Assembly: GCA_015680685.1 (NCBI GenBank)
Contig: MNCI01002923.1
Coordinates: forward strand, 840,872-904,871
Direction: 5' to 3'
From: Gnetum montanum
Taxonomy: Eukaryota; Streptophyta; Gnetopsida; Gnetales; Gnetaceae
Length of the DNA: 64,000 nucleotides
Below, piece after piece: positions 12,900 to 24,913 of the stretch. The number at the start of each line of letters is the position of its first letter. The stretch's first letter is position 1. Position numbers and translations under genes: made by a program. A model generated the notes under the pieces. The model was given only the letters and a program-made list of their open reading frames with translations. It did not search any database and was not told the DNA's origin.

Positions 12900-13330
12900 G
12901 TGAATAAGCATTCTAGCAGTTAAAGTAAAAGCATATAGATACTTCCATTCTAGGTGCTCCAAATTTATCGAGATGCATCTAACTATGTATTGGGAGTAGT
13001 GCTTACATAACTAGATGATCAAAAACAACCATGCTATATCCATCATGCAAGAAAAAGCATTGTGAATACATAACTAAACTACACCACCACTAAGAAGGAT
13101 CTTATGATGGTAGTGTATTCCTTGGAAAAATTTAGGCACTATGTGCTTGGATACCAAGTTTTTATGCATAGTAATCATAGTGTCATCCATTTCCTAATAA
13201 ACAAACCAGCATTTAGTCATCATGTCAGACAATGGCTAGTGATTTTACAAAAATTTTATTTTACCATGTTGGATGGAAAAGGAACTAAAAATGTAGTGGT
13301 TGATCATTTGTCTTGGTTATGATGGGACAA
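12900..13330 (+). pseudogene. RNase H of element A1 (decayed)
   Basis: Translation contains SIVNT-LNYTTTKKDLMMVV, then SLEKFRHYVLGYQVFMHSNH and ends KNVVVDHLSWL, the standard end of gypsy RNase H. An open stretch of 72 codons runs 13104-13322. The domain would degrade the RNA strand of the RNA-DNA hybrid during element replication. Confidence 0.75.
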
Positions 13331-13479
13331 TAAGGAGGATGACAAACCTTTATCTAATCAGTTTCTAGATGAACCCTCTTTACTAAATCCATTGAATTCT
13401 AAGAGCCAAGGGTTACCAATTGGTATGATGAGTTCCTCTCTTATCATCTCACTCAGGAGACTCCAATAGAATGTGATAA

Positions 13480-14432
13480 TATGAAGAAACCATAGTTTCT
13501 TCACCAGGTCATTACATGGAGATCCAAGAAAACCTACACAAGGTTTTTATTAATGGCTTAGTTTGATTTTTTGTACATGATGCTGATCAGTTTTGCATCC
13601 TCCAAAATATTCATGAGGATCCTTATAGGGACCACTACATGAGAATGAGGATGGCTATGAAGATTCTCATGGAAGGATACTTCTAGCCAATGATCATTAA
13701 GAATGCTCATCATTTCTCTTATTCATGCAAGCAATGTCAAAGAGATGAAGGAATGATAGTATGAATGAAAGTGTTCCAACAATGGACCTAACCATTGGAG
13801 CCTTTCAACCTTTGGGGCATTAAATTTATGAGATCCATCACTTCCATGTCAAATGGAAAGGATTACATATTTGTTGTCATCGACTACTATACCAAGTGAT
13901 TTAAATCTACATCCATATCAAGTTGTACATCCATGACCTTAGCTTAGTTTTTACAACAATACATGGTTAATAGGTTTTGTATGCCTAGAGCACTTATTTC
14001 TAATAATGGAAATCACTTCATAGATTTTAATTTTTAGAAATTAATGTAATGCTTGGGGATGCAACATAAATAACCCCTTATCACACCCCCCCCCCCCCCC
14101 CCCCCCCCCCCCCCNGTCACCAATAGGAAAACTACTAGGATTATAAAAAGAATCATTAGTAGATATAGGAAAGACTGAAGTAGAAAACTTAATGATGCTC
14201 TCTAGGCATATCATTCAACCTAGAAGCTTCCTATAGGCTACACTCCTTATGAGTTAGTATATGAAAACTTGCCAAAATTTCAAATTCAGTATAAACTCCA
14301 TATACTAACAACAACTTTTGAGCTTGACCTAAACATTAATCTAGCCCAAAATGAAAGTATTATGACACTTAATGTGCTATATGAAAACTGATGAGAAACC
14401 TTAATGATGAATGAACTGCACAAGACACACTT
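13480..14432 (+). pseudogene. Integrase of element A1, N-terminal and core part (interrupted by A2)
   Basis: The zinc-finger region aligns with A2 20540-20700 (HEDPYRDHY...YSCKQCQRDEGM). The core begins EPFNLWGIKFM (13800), followed by DYIFVVIDYYTK (13862) and RALISNNGNHF (about 13990). A poly-C run with an N replaces about 30 bases of the core at 14086-14115. The reading stops at ...LHKTH where element A2 inserted, and continues at 24519-24595 and then 59563. Stops are frequent, so the protein is dead. Confidence 0.75.
14086..14115. other. 29-nt poly-C run ending in N: probable assembly artefact
   Basis: Twenty-nine Cs and an N replace integrase sequence that reads CCTACCACCCCCAAGCCAAT and on to GTTACC in A2 (about 21022-21060). 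The homopolymer sits exactly at an undetermined base, so its length and perhaps its identity are unreliable. Confidence 0.8.
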
Positions 14433-15294
14433 TGATGAGTCATGACTTGATTGGCTCTGATATTGGAGCCTCAACATTGAATACCCGATGTTGGAGCCCA
14501 AGATGTGATGTCAAATATCTGACATCATGGGATATATGCCAACCTATAAATATAGTTTTTAGGCTCACAATTTTCATAATTTTTTAGTGAATTTTTCATA
14601 GTTTTTTCATAGAGTAACGAAGCTCTTGCAATTTGTTTTCTCCAAAGTTAGAATATTTCTGAGTGCCCATAACAGGAGTATGAGTGTGCACAGATCTTTA
14701 TTTGAACACTGATGTACCTAAGCATAGCAATGTGATGGGAATAAAAATGAATCCTTTTGATCATCCTTGTAGCACTAAAAATATATTAATGTTTCCTTAA
14801 TGCATTTAATATTCATGCACTTTGCTTTAATGCACTTTAATTAAGAAATTAATTTTTAGTTGTTAATGAACACAAGCATGACCACCTTGAACATATGTGT
14901 AGCACTTGGAAACCTAGAAATGGTTAATGTTTGGGAACCCAGTAGGGCTATATGTGTTCAAGATGTGTCTAGGAAAGTGGGATGGGTACTTGTGTCAGGC
15001 TAGCTAGGTAGTAGATAAATTAGATCCTAAATTAATCTACCTTTCATTATTGTTGTAGGTGATTAAACTTACAAAAAATAAAATGATAAAAATCATGTGC
15101 CTCAATTATAATTAAACCATATCTTTGAGCTTCAAAAGTGTATTTGGAAAGACAATGAACATTCTCAATGCCCATTTCACTTCCTAGAGACTTATTGCAC
15201 GAGAAAACTATAATTTCATGGAATTCAACTAGATTACATGTGAATGGATTAGTGATTTGTATGGTTGGGCATAGGGGTACCTCAATACTCATCA
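14433..15294 (+). repeat. 5' LTR of element A2
   Basis: This 862-bp LTR starts TGATGAGTCATG and ends CTCATCA. It aligns over its whole length with 23641-24518. Near its start are imperfect repeats of GATGTTGGAGCC and TGACATCATG upstream of the TATA box. Confidence 0.88.
14545..14552 (+). promoter_or_regulatory. TATA box in A2 5' LTR
   Basis: TATAAATA about 112 bases into the LTR. The same box occurs at the equivalent place in the LTRs of B (58870-58877), C (37895-37902) and E (59452-59459), which supports a U3 promoter. Confidence 0.65.
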
Positions 15295-15314
15295 TTATCA
15301 TCATTGTTGGGGAC
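15295..15314 (+). other. Primer-binding site of A2 (tRNA-Asp type, mutated)
   Basis: TTATCATCATTGTTGGGGAC directly follows the LTR and aligns with the better preserved TTGGCACCATTGCTAGGGAC of element B. Most differences are transitions. Confidence 0.6.
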
Positions 15315-15453
15315 TTTTTTGTTGTTTCATGCACTATCTAGATTTAGTGAGAATTATTTAAATCATTGAAATAAACCTTAGAGTCATATCACATTTTAAG
15401 ATTACTACAAAAATTTTAAGAAGCATACTACATTTTTATTTTTCTAACATAAA

Positions 15454-17880
15454 ATATCTTCTTCTCACAAGAGTGATTCTCTGTCCAATTCTGACGAAGT
15501 AAATCTACCAGTGCCTCAACAATACCAAGTGGTATATGCTCATCCTAATGAGTATGTATCAAGTTTCACCTTCATCCTATACCAAGATCAACAATTATGG
15601 TGGTGTGACATGGAGGGAAATATTGTGTTGTCGCCTGATCGATCTATTCCTGTAATGCTCCAACAAATTCTTATACAATGCAGTCTCTAAGGACTTCATG
15701 TTGAGTATGTAGTGTAGGATAGTGATCCTAGGGATTATGATCCCATTAAGGCACAACATCTCAGGGATTGCCAGTTAGAACAACATTATGAATCTGCAAA
15801 GAGAAAAGGATTCAATAATTCTTCATTCTTATTGTACCAAAAAGATGATGAAGAACCTTTCTCTGGGGGTTTTCCATTTAGTGAAATTTCTCTCTTTGAC
15901 TTTGGTGAATGAGTTCAAAACCAAAACTTGCAGTCCATGATTCACAATCCTAGTTCTAGTAAAAATGGATCAAATAACAAAAAAGGATCCAAAGAGGTAA
16001 GTCAAGGTAGGGATGTGGATAAGAAGCTAGATTGTGATTGTGGTTTCAATCACCAAAGAGGTGGTAGTAAGCACTGTGATGATGCTAGTCCTCCTTCCTC
16101 TTTGCCTTGGTCATCATCCTCTTCCTCTTCTAGCTTTGATCACAATTGTAGGGGGTGCGACTGTGATGAAGGTGACCAACAGGACTGAAATGATCAAAGG
16201 GATAATCGGGTAAGGCAAGACCATGAGTGTGTGAATTCAAGAGAGACACAACACCATGAACAAAAGGGTAATAGAGGGCATAATAGGCACAAAAATTAAG
16301 GCCTTGATGAGCCTTTCCTTGCTACCTAGAGTATGCTAAGCATCGCAGAGGTAGTATGAATTCTAACAAGGCATATGAAGGATATTCAGATCAAAAGGCT
16401 GAACATGAGCAATATCCCTTAGTTCGAAGGGGAATATAACTCAAATCAGTAGAACCATCTCCAATATTTTCAAGATGCATGTGCCTTGAAAAACATAGAG
16501 AATGAATGGTATAAGCTTAAGTTGTTTCCATGGACAATCATTAAAGATGTAGAGAACTGGTACTAGTCCTTAAACTAGAATCTATCAGATGATGAGGTAC
16601 AATGCTTGAATTTTTCAATGATAAATATCAAATATACTTAAGAGTGTCCAACTTGAGAAGGTAGATCTAAGGATGGAAACAAGGTACACATGAATCCTTC
16701 AATGCTGCCATCAGCTGATACTATTCCTTAATGAATATATGTTCTAGCCATGGTTATTCTCAACTAGATCAACTTCGCCACATTGTAGATAGGCCTCAAT
16801 TTGAAATGAGAAGAACCCTTGGCATCTATGCCCAAGGATGACTATTAAAATTAAGCATCCATCATATCCAAAGATTGATTGAGTAGGTAGCTAAAGAGGA
16901 AGGTGAATTGAAAAAATGAGAAAGTACAAAAGAGTATAATCACAATCCTTCCATTCAGAAGAGGAAAGTTCAATTTTGTGATAGTGAGGAAGAATCAGAA
17001 CTTGATGAGGTGGAAAATAGGAAACCCTTAATACTTCAAAAATTTTAATCTAAAATTATGATCAAGGTTGATCAGTTATGGGACTCCATAAATAGAAGAT
17101 TTCAAGCTATCCTAAAAATTGTTGAAGAGTCCAAAGAATGAGGTAGTGATTGTGAGTGTAAGAGGTGCAAGGAAGTTGAAGGTGCCTATCATAGAGGTAA
17201 GGGCAAGATTGCTACAATAGAAGAAGTTGTGGAAAGTGAATTAGATGATGATGGTAGGTGTGACACCTACTAGTATGAACATCCTAAGGGATGTTGTTCC
17301 ATAGTGTCACACTTACAAGAGTCTGGGGTGTATACTTTGAATCCATGACTAGTGTAAAGAAAAATACCCAAATGATTACCTTACCCTCAATGTAATCCTA
17401 GGCAATTCTAGAAGCAAAAATAATATTATCCAAGTGGAACTCCACCACAACCATATGAGAAATATCAACAATGACAGTAATCACAGTCATGAACATTAGC
17501 ACCACCAAGGCAGCCATACTCTTATTGACAACCTAATCCCCATGGGTATTATGTTTAGCAACCCTTGGCTCTATGTGGCTCCTCTAGTCACATTTCTACT
17601 TTCCAATCTTACTACCATACTTTTGATTATTATTGAACTCATTCTCCATATGAAAGAAGGGATACCATCTCTTACCCCTATCCTCCTCTTATTCCTACAC
17701 ATCTTTCTCCTCTAGGCACACAACTACCAGCTGCTCCACCTATGCAAAGTGAACTACCAGCTCAACTGCAACAATGTAATGCTACTAGGCCCATTAATCT
17801 ACAACCATTTTCATCAACTGAGTGGTTTGAATACTTGATCAAAGAAAAGACCTTTCCTTCAACCACATAGTCGACCTAAG
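15454..17880 (+). pseudogene. gag of element A2 (decayed)
   Basis: The start corresponds to ATA at 15454 followed by SSSHKSDSL; relatives have ATG here, so the start codon is lost. Readable parts in order are VYAHPNEYVSSFTFILY (about 15530-15580), an 86-codon open stretch at 15928-16188 rich in Ser, Asp, Gly and Cys, and the gag core EGEYNSNQ...HLQYFQDACALKNIENEW (about 16420-16510). Next is a Lys/Glu-rich region (about 16890-17150) and the Cys/His motif HPKGCCSIVSHLQES (about 17280). The tail is Pro/Gln/Tyr-rich. Many stops and frame changes make it non-functional. Confidence 0.7.
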
Positions 17881-17889
17881 CCTTTAGAT

Positions 17890-18437
17890 ACACATGTGGT
17901 TAATAATCCTATTCCTCCATCTTCCTCTATATCAAATTCTTTCAAGTTCCCTTCAAACCAAACATCATCCAAGATCCATACTATGATGCTTACTCATGAT
18001 GTATCTAATTGGATCCATGCTAGAAACCTTACCAGGAAATTAGTAGATCCTAGAAGTCCTCTAATCTATTTACATATTGCTAGGAAAGAACCATTCAAAG
18101 CTCTTCTTAACTCAGGTTCTAGTGTCAATCTAATTTCTCACAAGATGTATATTTCCTGGAACCTACCTCTTTTATAGAAGAGAAATATCAAATTAGAATT
18201 GGCAAACCAATCCATCACTATTCCATTGGGATTGGTGGAAGACATTATGACCACTGTCTGTGGGTGGTCTTATCCTACTAGTTTCCTAGTGATCAAAGTA
18301 GAGAACTGCAAAGGGGACTCTCCAATCATCATAGAAAGGACATGGCTAAGCATCGTTGATGCAAGTATGGGCATTAGAGATCTTTCCCTAAAAATATCTA
18401 AAGAAAATGCATTCAAAAAGATTAAGAAGAAGTGAGT
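17890..18437 (+). pseudogene. Aspartic protease of element A2
   Basis: Two open stretches in the same frame (17896-18177, 18199-18435) contain the active-site region FKALLNSGSSVNLISHKMY (D-S-G changed to N-S-G) and the core IPLGLVEDIMTTVCGWSYP. A conserved Lys-rich end KENAFKKIKKK follows. A single stop near 18178 separates the two parts, making this one of the better preserved proteins of the family. The Asp-to-Asn change at the catalytic position would abolish activity. Confidence 0.75.
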
Positions 18438-18959
18438 TCCATGCATTACATATAACAATACAGGGTGTAATTATGTGCAGAAACTCTAGGTAGTGAAATA
18501 AGCATCTATCTCTACATGCAAGCAATGTGCACCAGAAGCAGAAATTCAAAGGTGTCTATACATAGCAGCCACAAAATAGAAGGACACCTAGTGGCTAACC
18601 ATTGATTCTAAGAGCAACACAATTTTCATGAAACCAACTGAGAGCTTGACATGCATAGATGTTGTAGGCATAAATGAACTAGAGCAAGTTCATTACTAAC
18701 TCTTTGATGATGCAAATGATGATACATACTGGGAAGAGTTGGAAATTCCTAAAAAATTTAAGAGCCCCTTGAACTAAAAACTCTATCAACTAGCATAGAA
18801 TATGTATTTTTGAAGAATGGGAAGCCAGTCATAGTCAATGCAAACCTTGCTCCAAAACAAAAAATGATGCTATTGAATGTGGTTGAAAAATGGTTAGCAG
18901 CTTTTTCCTAGTCATATCCTAAACTCACAGGGATTGATCCTAGAATATGCCAACATCAC

Positions 18960-19750
18960 ATCTATTCTAATCCAACCATGAAGCCAAAGAGATATCCACA
19001 AAGGCGATTGAACCCCAAATTAAAGCAAATTGTTAAGAAAAAATTGAACAACTCCTCAAGGTAGGGTTTATTTATCCCATTGCAAATAGTAAGTGGGTTA
19101 GTCCACTTGTTATTCTACCCAAGAAATATGGCAAGTGGCCAATCTACATTGATTTTCAACTACTAAATATGGCAACATTTAAGGATCATTTTTCATTTTC
19201 ATTTGCTGATTAGGTGTTAGAAACAATATCCAAGCATTGCTACTATAGTTTTTTGGATGGTTATAGTGACTATACCCAAATCCAAATTGTGCCTAAAGAC
19301 CAAGCCAAAAAAACATTCACAACCCTAGGTGAATTTTGCATATCACAAGCCTTTTGGTCTATGTAATTGCTCTTCTACCTTTCAATGCCTAATTCTAATT
19401 ATTTTTCAATAGTAAATCAGTAGCGGTGTAGAAGTCTTCATGGATGATTTCTCCGCCTATGAAACTACATTTGATTAAGCCCTAAACCACCTTGAGCAAG
19501 TACTAAAACAATGCATTAAGAAAAAACTTAGGCTCAACTTGCAAATGAGTCATATGATGGTCCAAGAAGGCATTGTATTAGGGCATAGAATATCACAAGT
19601 AGGAATTGAGGTTGACCCTAAAAAAATAAGGATCATCCAAGGAATAACCTATGAACCAGAAACTATTAAAGATGTTCAGTCATTCCTTGGACTTACTGGC
19701 TACTACCAGTAATTCATAGAGAATTTCTCTAAGATCACAAAACCATTGGT
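18960..19750 (+). pseudogene. Reverse transcriptase of element A2
   Basis: Motifs in order: FIYPIANSKWVSPLVILPKK (about 19065-19125), WPIYIDFQLLNMATFKDHF (about 19140-19190), FLDGYSDYTQIQIV (about 19255), GVEVFMDDFSAYETTFD (about 19430, FMDD intact), then MVQEGIVLGHRIS (about 19558) and SFLGLTGYYQ (about 19680). MVQEGIVLGH and the FMDDFS box are typical of Athila-type RTs. Several stops and shifts interrupt it, so this copy cannot make enzyme. Confidence 0.82.
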
Positions 19751-19789
19751 GGAGCCAACAAAAAAAATGCTCCATTTATCTAGAACACA

Positions 19790-20245
19790 GAATCCAAATA
19801 AGCATTCCAATAGCTAAAAGAGAAACTTGTAGAAACTCCAATCCTACAAACACCCAACTAGTCCAAACCATTTTATGTCATGATAGATGCATCAAATTAT
19901 GCCTTGGAAGCTATGCTTATGTATATTGATGAAAAGAAATGTCTATATTACATCCACTACACTAACTGAAGCATTGTGGATGCATAATGAAACTACACCA
20001 CTACAAAAAAAGAACTGATGGTGGTGGTGTTTACTCTAGAAAAGTTCAAGCATTATGTGATTGGATACAAATTATCTATGCACATAGACCAAAATGCCAT
20101 CTTCTTTCTAATGAACAAGACAATGGTGAGTCCTCATGTCATACAATGGCTAGTGATCTTATAGAAATTTGATCTTACAATGATAGATCAAAAGGGCACT
20201 GAGAATGTGGTTGCTGACCACTTGTCTCAATTACGATGGGACAAA
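19790..20245 (+). pseudogene. RNase H of element A2
   Basis: Follows RT with ASNYALEAMLM (about 19890), NYTTTKKELMVVV (about 19990) and ends NVVADHLSQL (about 20210), the standard C-terminal signature of gypsy RNase H. Frame breaks are present, and the domain reads on towards integrase. Confidence 0.75.
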
Positions 20246-20399
20246 AAAAGGAAGAAAGCTCACTATCAAAAAGGAAGAAAGCCCACTATATGATATATTT
20301 CTTGACAAACTCCTCTTTTATAGGATTATAACTAAACAATTGCCTAATGAGCCTAAATGGTATGATGGAATTATCACATATCTTCTCACTCAATAGATA

Positions 20400-21640
20400 C
20401 CACAAGGGTTGGACCATAGGAAGAAACAAAAATTTCTTCACTAGATAAAATGCTTCATGGAGATCAACGAACACCTCTACAAGGTGTGCACTGATGTCCT
20501 AGTTTGATGGTGTGTCCCTAATACTAATCAACTACACATTTTCCAAGATTCTCATGAAGGTATTTGATAAGGACACTATGCTAGAAGATGCATGGCCATT
20601 AAAATCATAATGGTAGGGTACTATTGGCCAACAATATTTAGGGATGCTCACTAATATTTCTTATCTTATGAATGATGTCAATGAGATGATGGAATGATTG
20701 CTTGAATGGAGGGACCTCAACAATGGATTCAACCACTAGAATCCTTTGACATCTAGGGCATTGACTTCATGGGTCCCATCACACCCATGTCAAATGAAAA
20801 GGTGTAAATCATAGTTGTTGATGACTATTGTACAAAATGGGTAGAAGAAATAGTAGTCACTAACTGTACATCTTCTATTGCTATTTGGTTTGTACAACAA
20901 AATGTTGTAAACATGTTTGGTGTGCCACATGCATTAATTTCTAATAATTGAACTCACTTTAAAAGCATTACCTTTCATAAGCTCATGCAATGCGTAGGGG
21001 TTAAACATAAACTCATAACATCCTACCACCCCCAAGCCAATGATCAAGCTAAGGTTACCAATAGGGTAATCACAAGGATTCTAATAAGAACTATTATCAA
21101 ATATAGGAAATACTGGAGCATGAAACTCAATGATGCCATTTGGACCTATTTCTCAATATGGAAAATTCCTATAGGCCACTCCCCCTATGAGCTTGTGTAT
21201 GAAAAATTACCAACACTTAATATTTAATCCAAGCTCTGTACACTGTTAATGGCCTGTGACCTTGACCTTGACTTGAGCCTAGCACAAAAAGAAATATTAA
21301 TGAATCTCAACTTTCTAGATAAAAATTGATTAGTGCCCCTATCATCCAACAAGTTGCACAAGACATACAACAAAAAGCATCATGCTCTTAAAATTAGGAA
21401 AATCAAACTTCAACTTGGAGATAAGGTTCTCTACTAGAACCTCACACATGTACCTCAATGAACTAAGTTCCAAACATTGTGAAAAGGACCTTATATAATT
21501 TATGAAACCTTTCCTTTGGGGGTCATGATGATCTACAAACTTGAAAGCCTAGACAAGAAATAGTTGGTCAACATACAAGTAGTCAAACCTTTCCACAAGC
21601 ATAAGCTAGCAAATACAACAAATGCCTCATCAAATGAACA
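20400..21640 (+). pseudogene. Integrase of element A2
   Basis: The zinc-finger region is at about 20540-20690 (EGI-GHYARRCMAIKIIMVGYYWP). The core starts ESFDI-GIDFMGPI (about 20740) and continues IIVVDDYCTKWVEE (about 20810), then QCVGVKHKLITSYHPQANDQA (about 20985-21045) and IPIGHSPYELVYEKLP (about 21170-21215). The C-terminal part reads HALKIRKIKLQLGDKVLY (about 21380). An 80-codon stretch is open at 20985-21227. Integrase would insert the cDNA; stops show this one is inactive. The uninterrupted C-terminal region is what allowed the split ends of A1's integrase to be matched. Confidence 0.8.
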
Positions 21641-23626
21641 ACCACACTTAATATTTTGGATCTCCTTCTTTCAACTCAGTCATGAGGGAGATGGCCATCC
21701 ATACTAACCATATAAGTGGCTCCTTAGTTTTTCACCCTTTTTGTTTTACACATTTCTATTTTTTTTACACATTTTTATTTTGGAAATTTTTGTTTTACAC
21801 ATTCTTTATTTTATACCTTTTTGTTTTTATGTTATTGATCTTTTCTAATTTTTATTTTACACCATCGTTAGTACATTTTCTATTTCTTGAATATTTTACA
21901 CTTTCTTTTATATCTTTTTTATTTTGGTGTGATTTTCTAACTTTTTGTTAATAAGTGCTATGCACAATGGTAATTTTTTGCTTGATGGTGGTATGTACTA
22001 TTTTTTTATTTGATTGTTGTGTCTAGATTCTAGATTTGAATTTTGTTACTAATAATTAGGACATGGTTTATCTTTCATGCAATAGGCAGTGAGTCCACAA
22101 CATCCACCCATCCACAAACTCTATGGTCTTTCTTATTCTAGAAATATGAAATCCATTTTTCATTAATAAAATTATTAACAAACTTGTGACTCTAGTAGTC
22201 TCCAAAATTAGAAAGGATTCAAAGGTTTGAATAGGGTGTGATTTCAAGGGAATTTAGTATTCATTATGCCTTTCTACTTACTTGGATGCATGTGTGTTTT
22301 CATGGATTTCTTACCATTCCATGTCAACCAATAAAAGGAGGTTGAATAAGTCTTTACATCGTGTGGTTTCCATTTCAAAAAAATGATGGGAATTCAAAGC
22401 ACACCCCTTAGAAAAAATACATGGGCTACAAGCACTAGCTATGGGACTAGAAAGACATGTTACCCATGCTTGAAGATCCCCTCTAACTAAGGCCCTTACT
22501 TACTTCCTACTTCTCTTTTCTTCTCTAATAAGGAATGGTGGTTGTTCTATGGAAGCACTCTTGTATCTCAAGGGGATAAACCAGTCTTAGAATGAAGATG
22601 CAAAGTCACTGAATGTGGTTGGTTTTGGTCAAGACTAAGGATGGATCTTATCAAGTTATTTAACCATAAAATTCATAATAGATTTCATGTGATCTTAATT
22701 AGGAACTCCATTCCACTCTCTCTCATCCATCTATGCTTTTCATATCTCACCACACTACCAATTTCATGTTCTTATTCAATTTCCTGGTTTGAAGTGTTGA
22801 AATTCTTAGGTGGTTTCTTCTAGGTTTTTGTACTTAATATTCCATAACCATTAATCATCCATGGGGCCACAAATTCCTTGATTGGAAGTTATGCAAGGGA
22901 AATAAAAGACCTATGCCTACTTTGGGGAGGATCCACTTGCATATCTTTTGGTTGGATTAGTTAAGTTCTTTATCCTTAGACACTATTACAATCAAATCCT
23001 TTTGTTTATCTCATCAATGACATCCAATTGTGCACATCTTCACAACATTTTTCAGTGAATTTTCCTTTTTTTTTTGTTGTGAATTCTTACACCCTTTGCA
23101 AATATTTCCTTGAGCTAAAATTTTTCAAATTTAATGGACCACTTATCTATTTTACCCTATTTATTAGTCTTCCCACTAACACTCCTAAAGGAATCAATCT
23201 ATCACAATCACAACCTAACTGGGTATAACCATTAATGAGACAAGGTACTTAATAGCTAATGTGTTACACATTGCATACTAATTCATGATTTTATTGTGAT
23301 TATAGTGGGAAGCATGGATTGAAAGCAGGACTATCTTCATCAAGGATGATGTGGCAGTACCACATGATGATGACTGTTCATGATCATTGGATCTTCTCTC
23401 TCACTCTTCAACTACTAAGAGGTGTTGGATGTCAGTTTTATCTAAGGTGTTCACTTTTCTTATCATGAACATTCAATTTTGTAAAGATTGTAACTCCATA
23501 CACTTGGGCACTTAGAGTTTGTTTGTTCCATCTAAGTTAGTTATGTCAATCAATAATTCCATACCTTCCCAATATTTTGTAAGGAACTTATTCCTCCTCT
23601 TCTTCACTCAAGAACAATTTGTCATT
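21641..23626 (+). other. Long 3' non-coding region of A2
   Basis: About 2 kb between integrase and polypurine tract. It starts with a block conserved in all copies (TTTCAACTCAGTCATGAGGG), then a T-rich array repeating TTTTACACATT (about 21735-21960), then unique sequence ending with a CT-rich stretch near 23394. Athila elements often carry an env-like gene here; I see no convincing envelope frame. Confidence 0.7.
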
Positions 23627-23640
23627 CAGTCGTGGGGGTC
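23627..23640 (+). other. Polypurine tract of A2
   Basis: CAGTCGTGGGGGTC lies immediately before the 3' LTR. B and C have the equivalent AGTCATGGGGGTA before theirs (on the reverse strand), so this is the conserved plus-strand primer. Confidence 0.75.
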
Positions 23641-24518
23641 CGATGATTTATGATTTGACTAGCTTTAATATCAAATACCTAATATTGGAGCCTCAACATT
23701 GGATACTTGATGTCAAAGCTCAGGATACGATGTTAAATATTTGATATCATGGGGTATATGCCAGCCTATAAACATAACACTTGGGCTTACAATTTTAATA
23801 ACTTTTTAGTGATTTTTTCATAGTTTTTGCATAAAGTAGTGAAGCTCTTGTAGTTTTCTTTCTTCAAAGTTAGAATATTTCTAAGTGCCCACAACAAGAA
23901 TCTGAGTGTGTATGAATCTTTATTCAAACACTAATGTACCTTAGCATAGTAGTGTGACAAGAATAAAAATGAATCGTTTTGATCATCCTTGCAGTATTAA
24001 GAATATATTAATATTTCCTTGATGTAGTTAATATTCATGCACTTAATTTTTTAATGCACTTTAATTAAGTAATTAATTTTTAGTTGTTAATGAACATAAG
24101 CATAACCACCTCGAGCATATGTGTAGCACTTGGCAACCTAAAAAAACTTAATCTTTAGTAACCCAACAAGGCTATATGTGTTTAGGATGTGTCCAAAAAA
24201 GTGAGATGGGTATTTGTGTTAGGCTAGCTAGGCAGTAGATAAATTAGATCCTAAATTACTCTAACTTTCATTATTGTTGTAGGTGATTAAACTTACAAAA
24301 CATAAAATGATAAAAATCATGTGCCTTAATTACACTTAAACCATATCCTTGAGCTTTTCAAGTGTAGTTGGGAAGACAACAAATGTTCTCAACACCTATT
24401 TCACTTCCTAAAGAATTAGTGCATGATAGAATTGTAGGTTCACAAAATTCAACCGAATCACACATGAATGCCTTAGTGATTTATATGATTGGGTGTAGGG
24501 ATACATCGTTGCTCATCA
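23641..24518 (+). repeat. 3' LTR of element A2
   Basis: This 878-bp LTR begins CGATGATTTATG (the TG end mutated to CG) and ends GCTCATCA. It aligns throughout with 14433-15294. Differences are mostly transitions plus small indels. The target duplication CACTT follows. Confidence 0.88.
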
Positions 24519-24595
24519 CACTTCAAACAACATCATGATGCATGAATAAGAAGAGTTCAATCTCAACGTAATGATAAGATTATTTACTAAAATCC
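24519..24595 (+). pseudogene. A1 integrase, middle piece
   Basis: Seventy-seven bases of A1 stranded between A2 and solo LTR E. They read KQHHDA...IRRVQSQRNDKIIY and align with A2 integrase KKHHALKIRKIKLQLGDKVLY (about 21370-21435). The piece ends with AATCC, the left target duplication of E. Confidence 0.8.
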
Positions 24596-24913
24596 TAATG
24601 AGCGGTGGAGCTATCTCAACACTCTACCATACAATTCACAAGTGTCTGCATGGCCAAATCATAATCTGATGATGGAGAATGTAATTGTGCTAGTAATTGA
24701 TGTTAAGTTCAAGATTGTTGTCTTCCCACTATGAGTTAGTAAAGTTCTAGTATATGGTTTAAGTCTTAGTGAGACATATGATTGGTTGATGTTGTAGGGA
24801 TCTTACTACTCCTAATGGTAAACATAGCTAAAGATAAAATTCTAAGTCTAGTTAACTAAGAAAGCATAGATTTGACTTAACCTAGCGTGATGGATATCTG
24901 ATCCTACCCTACC
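24596..24913 (-). repeat. Solo LTR E, left part
   Basis: Starts TAATGAGCGGTGGAGCTATC, matching the reverse-strand end of family LTRs (TGATGAGTGGCGAGGTACCC in C), and carries LTR sequence up to element B's insertion point. It ends with CTACC, B's left target duplication. AATCC flanks E on both sides (24591-24595 and 59563-59567). Confidence 0.78.

Larger units (their letters stand above)
14433..24518 (+). mobile_element. Element A2: full-length Athila-like gypsy retrotransposon inserted in A1
   Basis: Two LTRs (14433-15294 and 23641-24518) enclose a primer site, gag, protease, RT, RNase H, integrase, about 2 kb of 3' non-coding DNA and a polypurine tract. The five bases before the left LTR (CACTT, 14428-14432) equal those after the right LTR (24519-24523). 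A1's integrase reading continues across the insertion. Although stops break all its proteins, A2 is the most complete + strand copy and serves as the reference for the family. Confidence 0.88.

Noticed and set aside
14086-14115. Poly-C run as a structural or regulatory element
   Set aside because: It ends in an N and replaces well-aligned integrase sequence, so it is treated as an assembly artefact.
21682-21951. An 89-codon open frame rich in Phe and Leu that looks like a membrane protein
   Set aside because: It is a translation of the T-rich TTTTACACATT array in the 3' non-coding region. The equivalents in B (27505-27829) and C (33372-33686) are the same artefact.
7540-24518. Tandem retrotransposon formed by LTR-LTR recombination
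   Set aside because: The CACTT duplication and the continuing A1 integrase show nesting instead.
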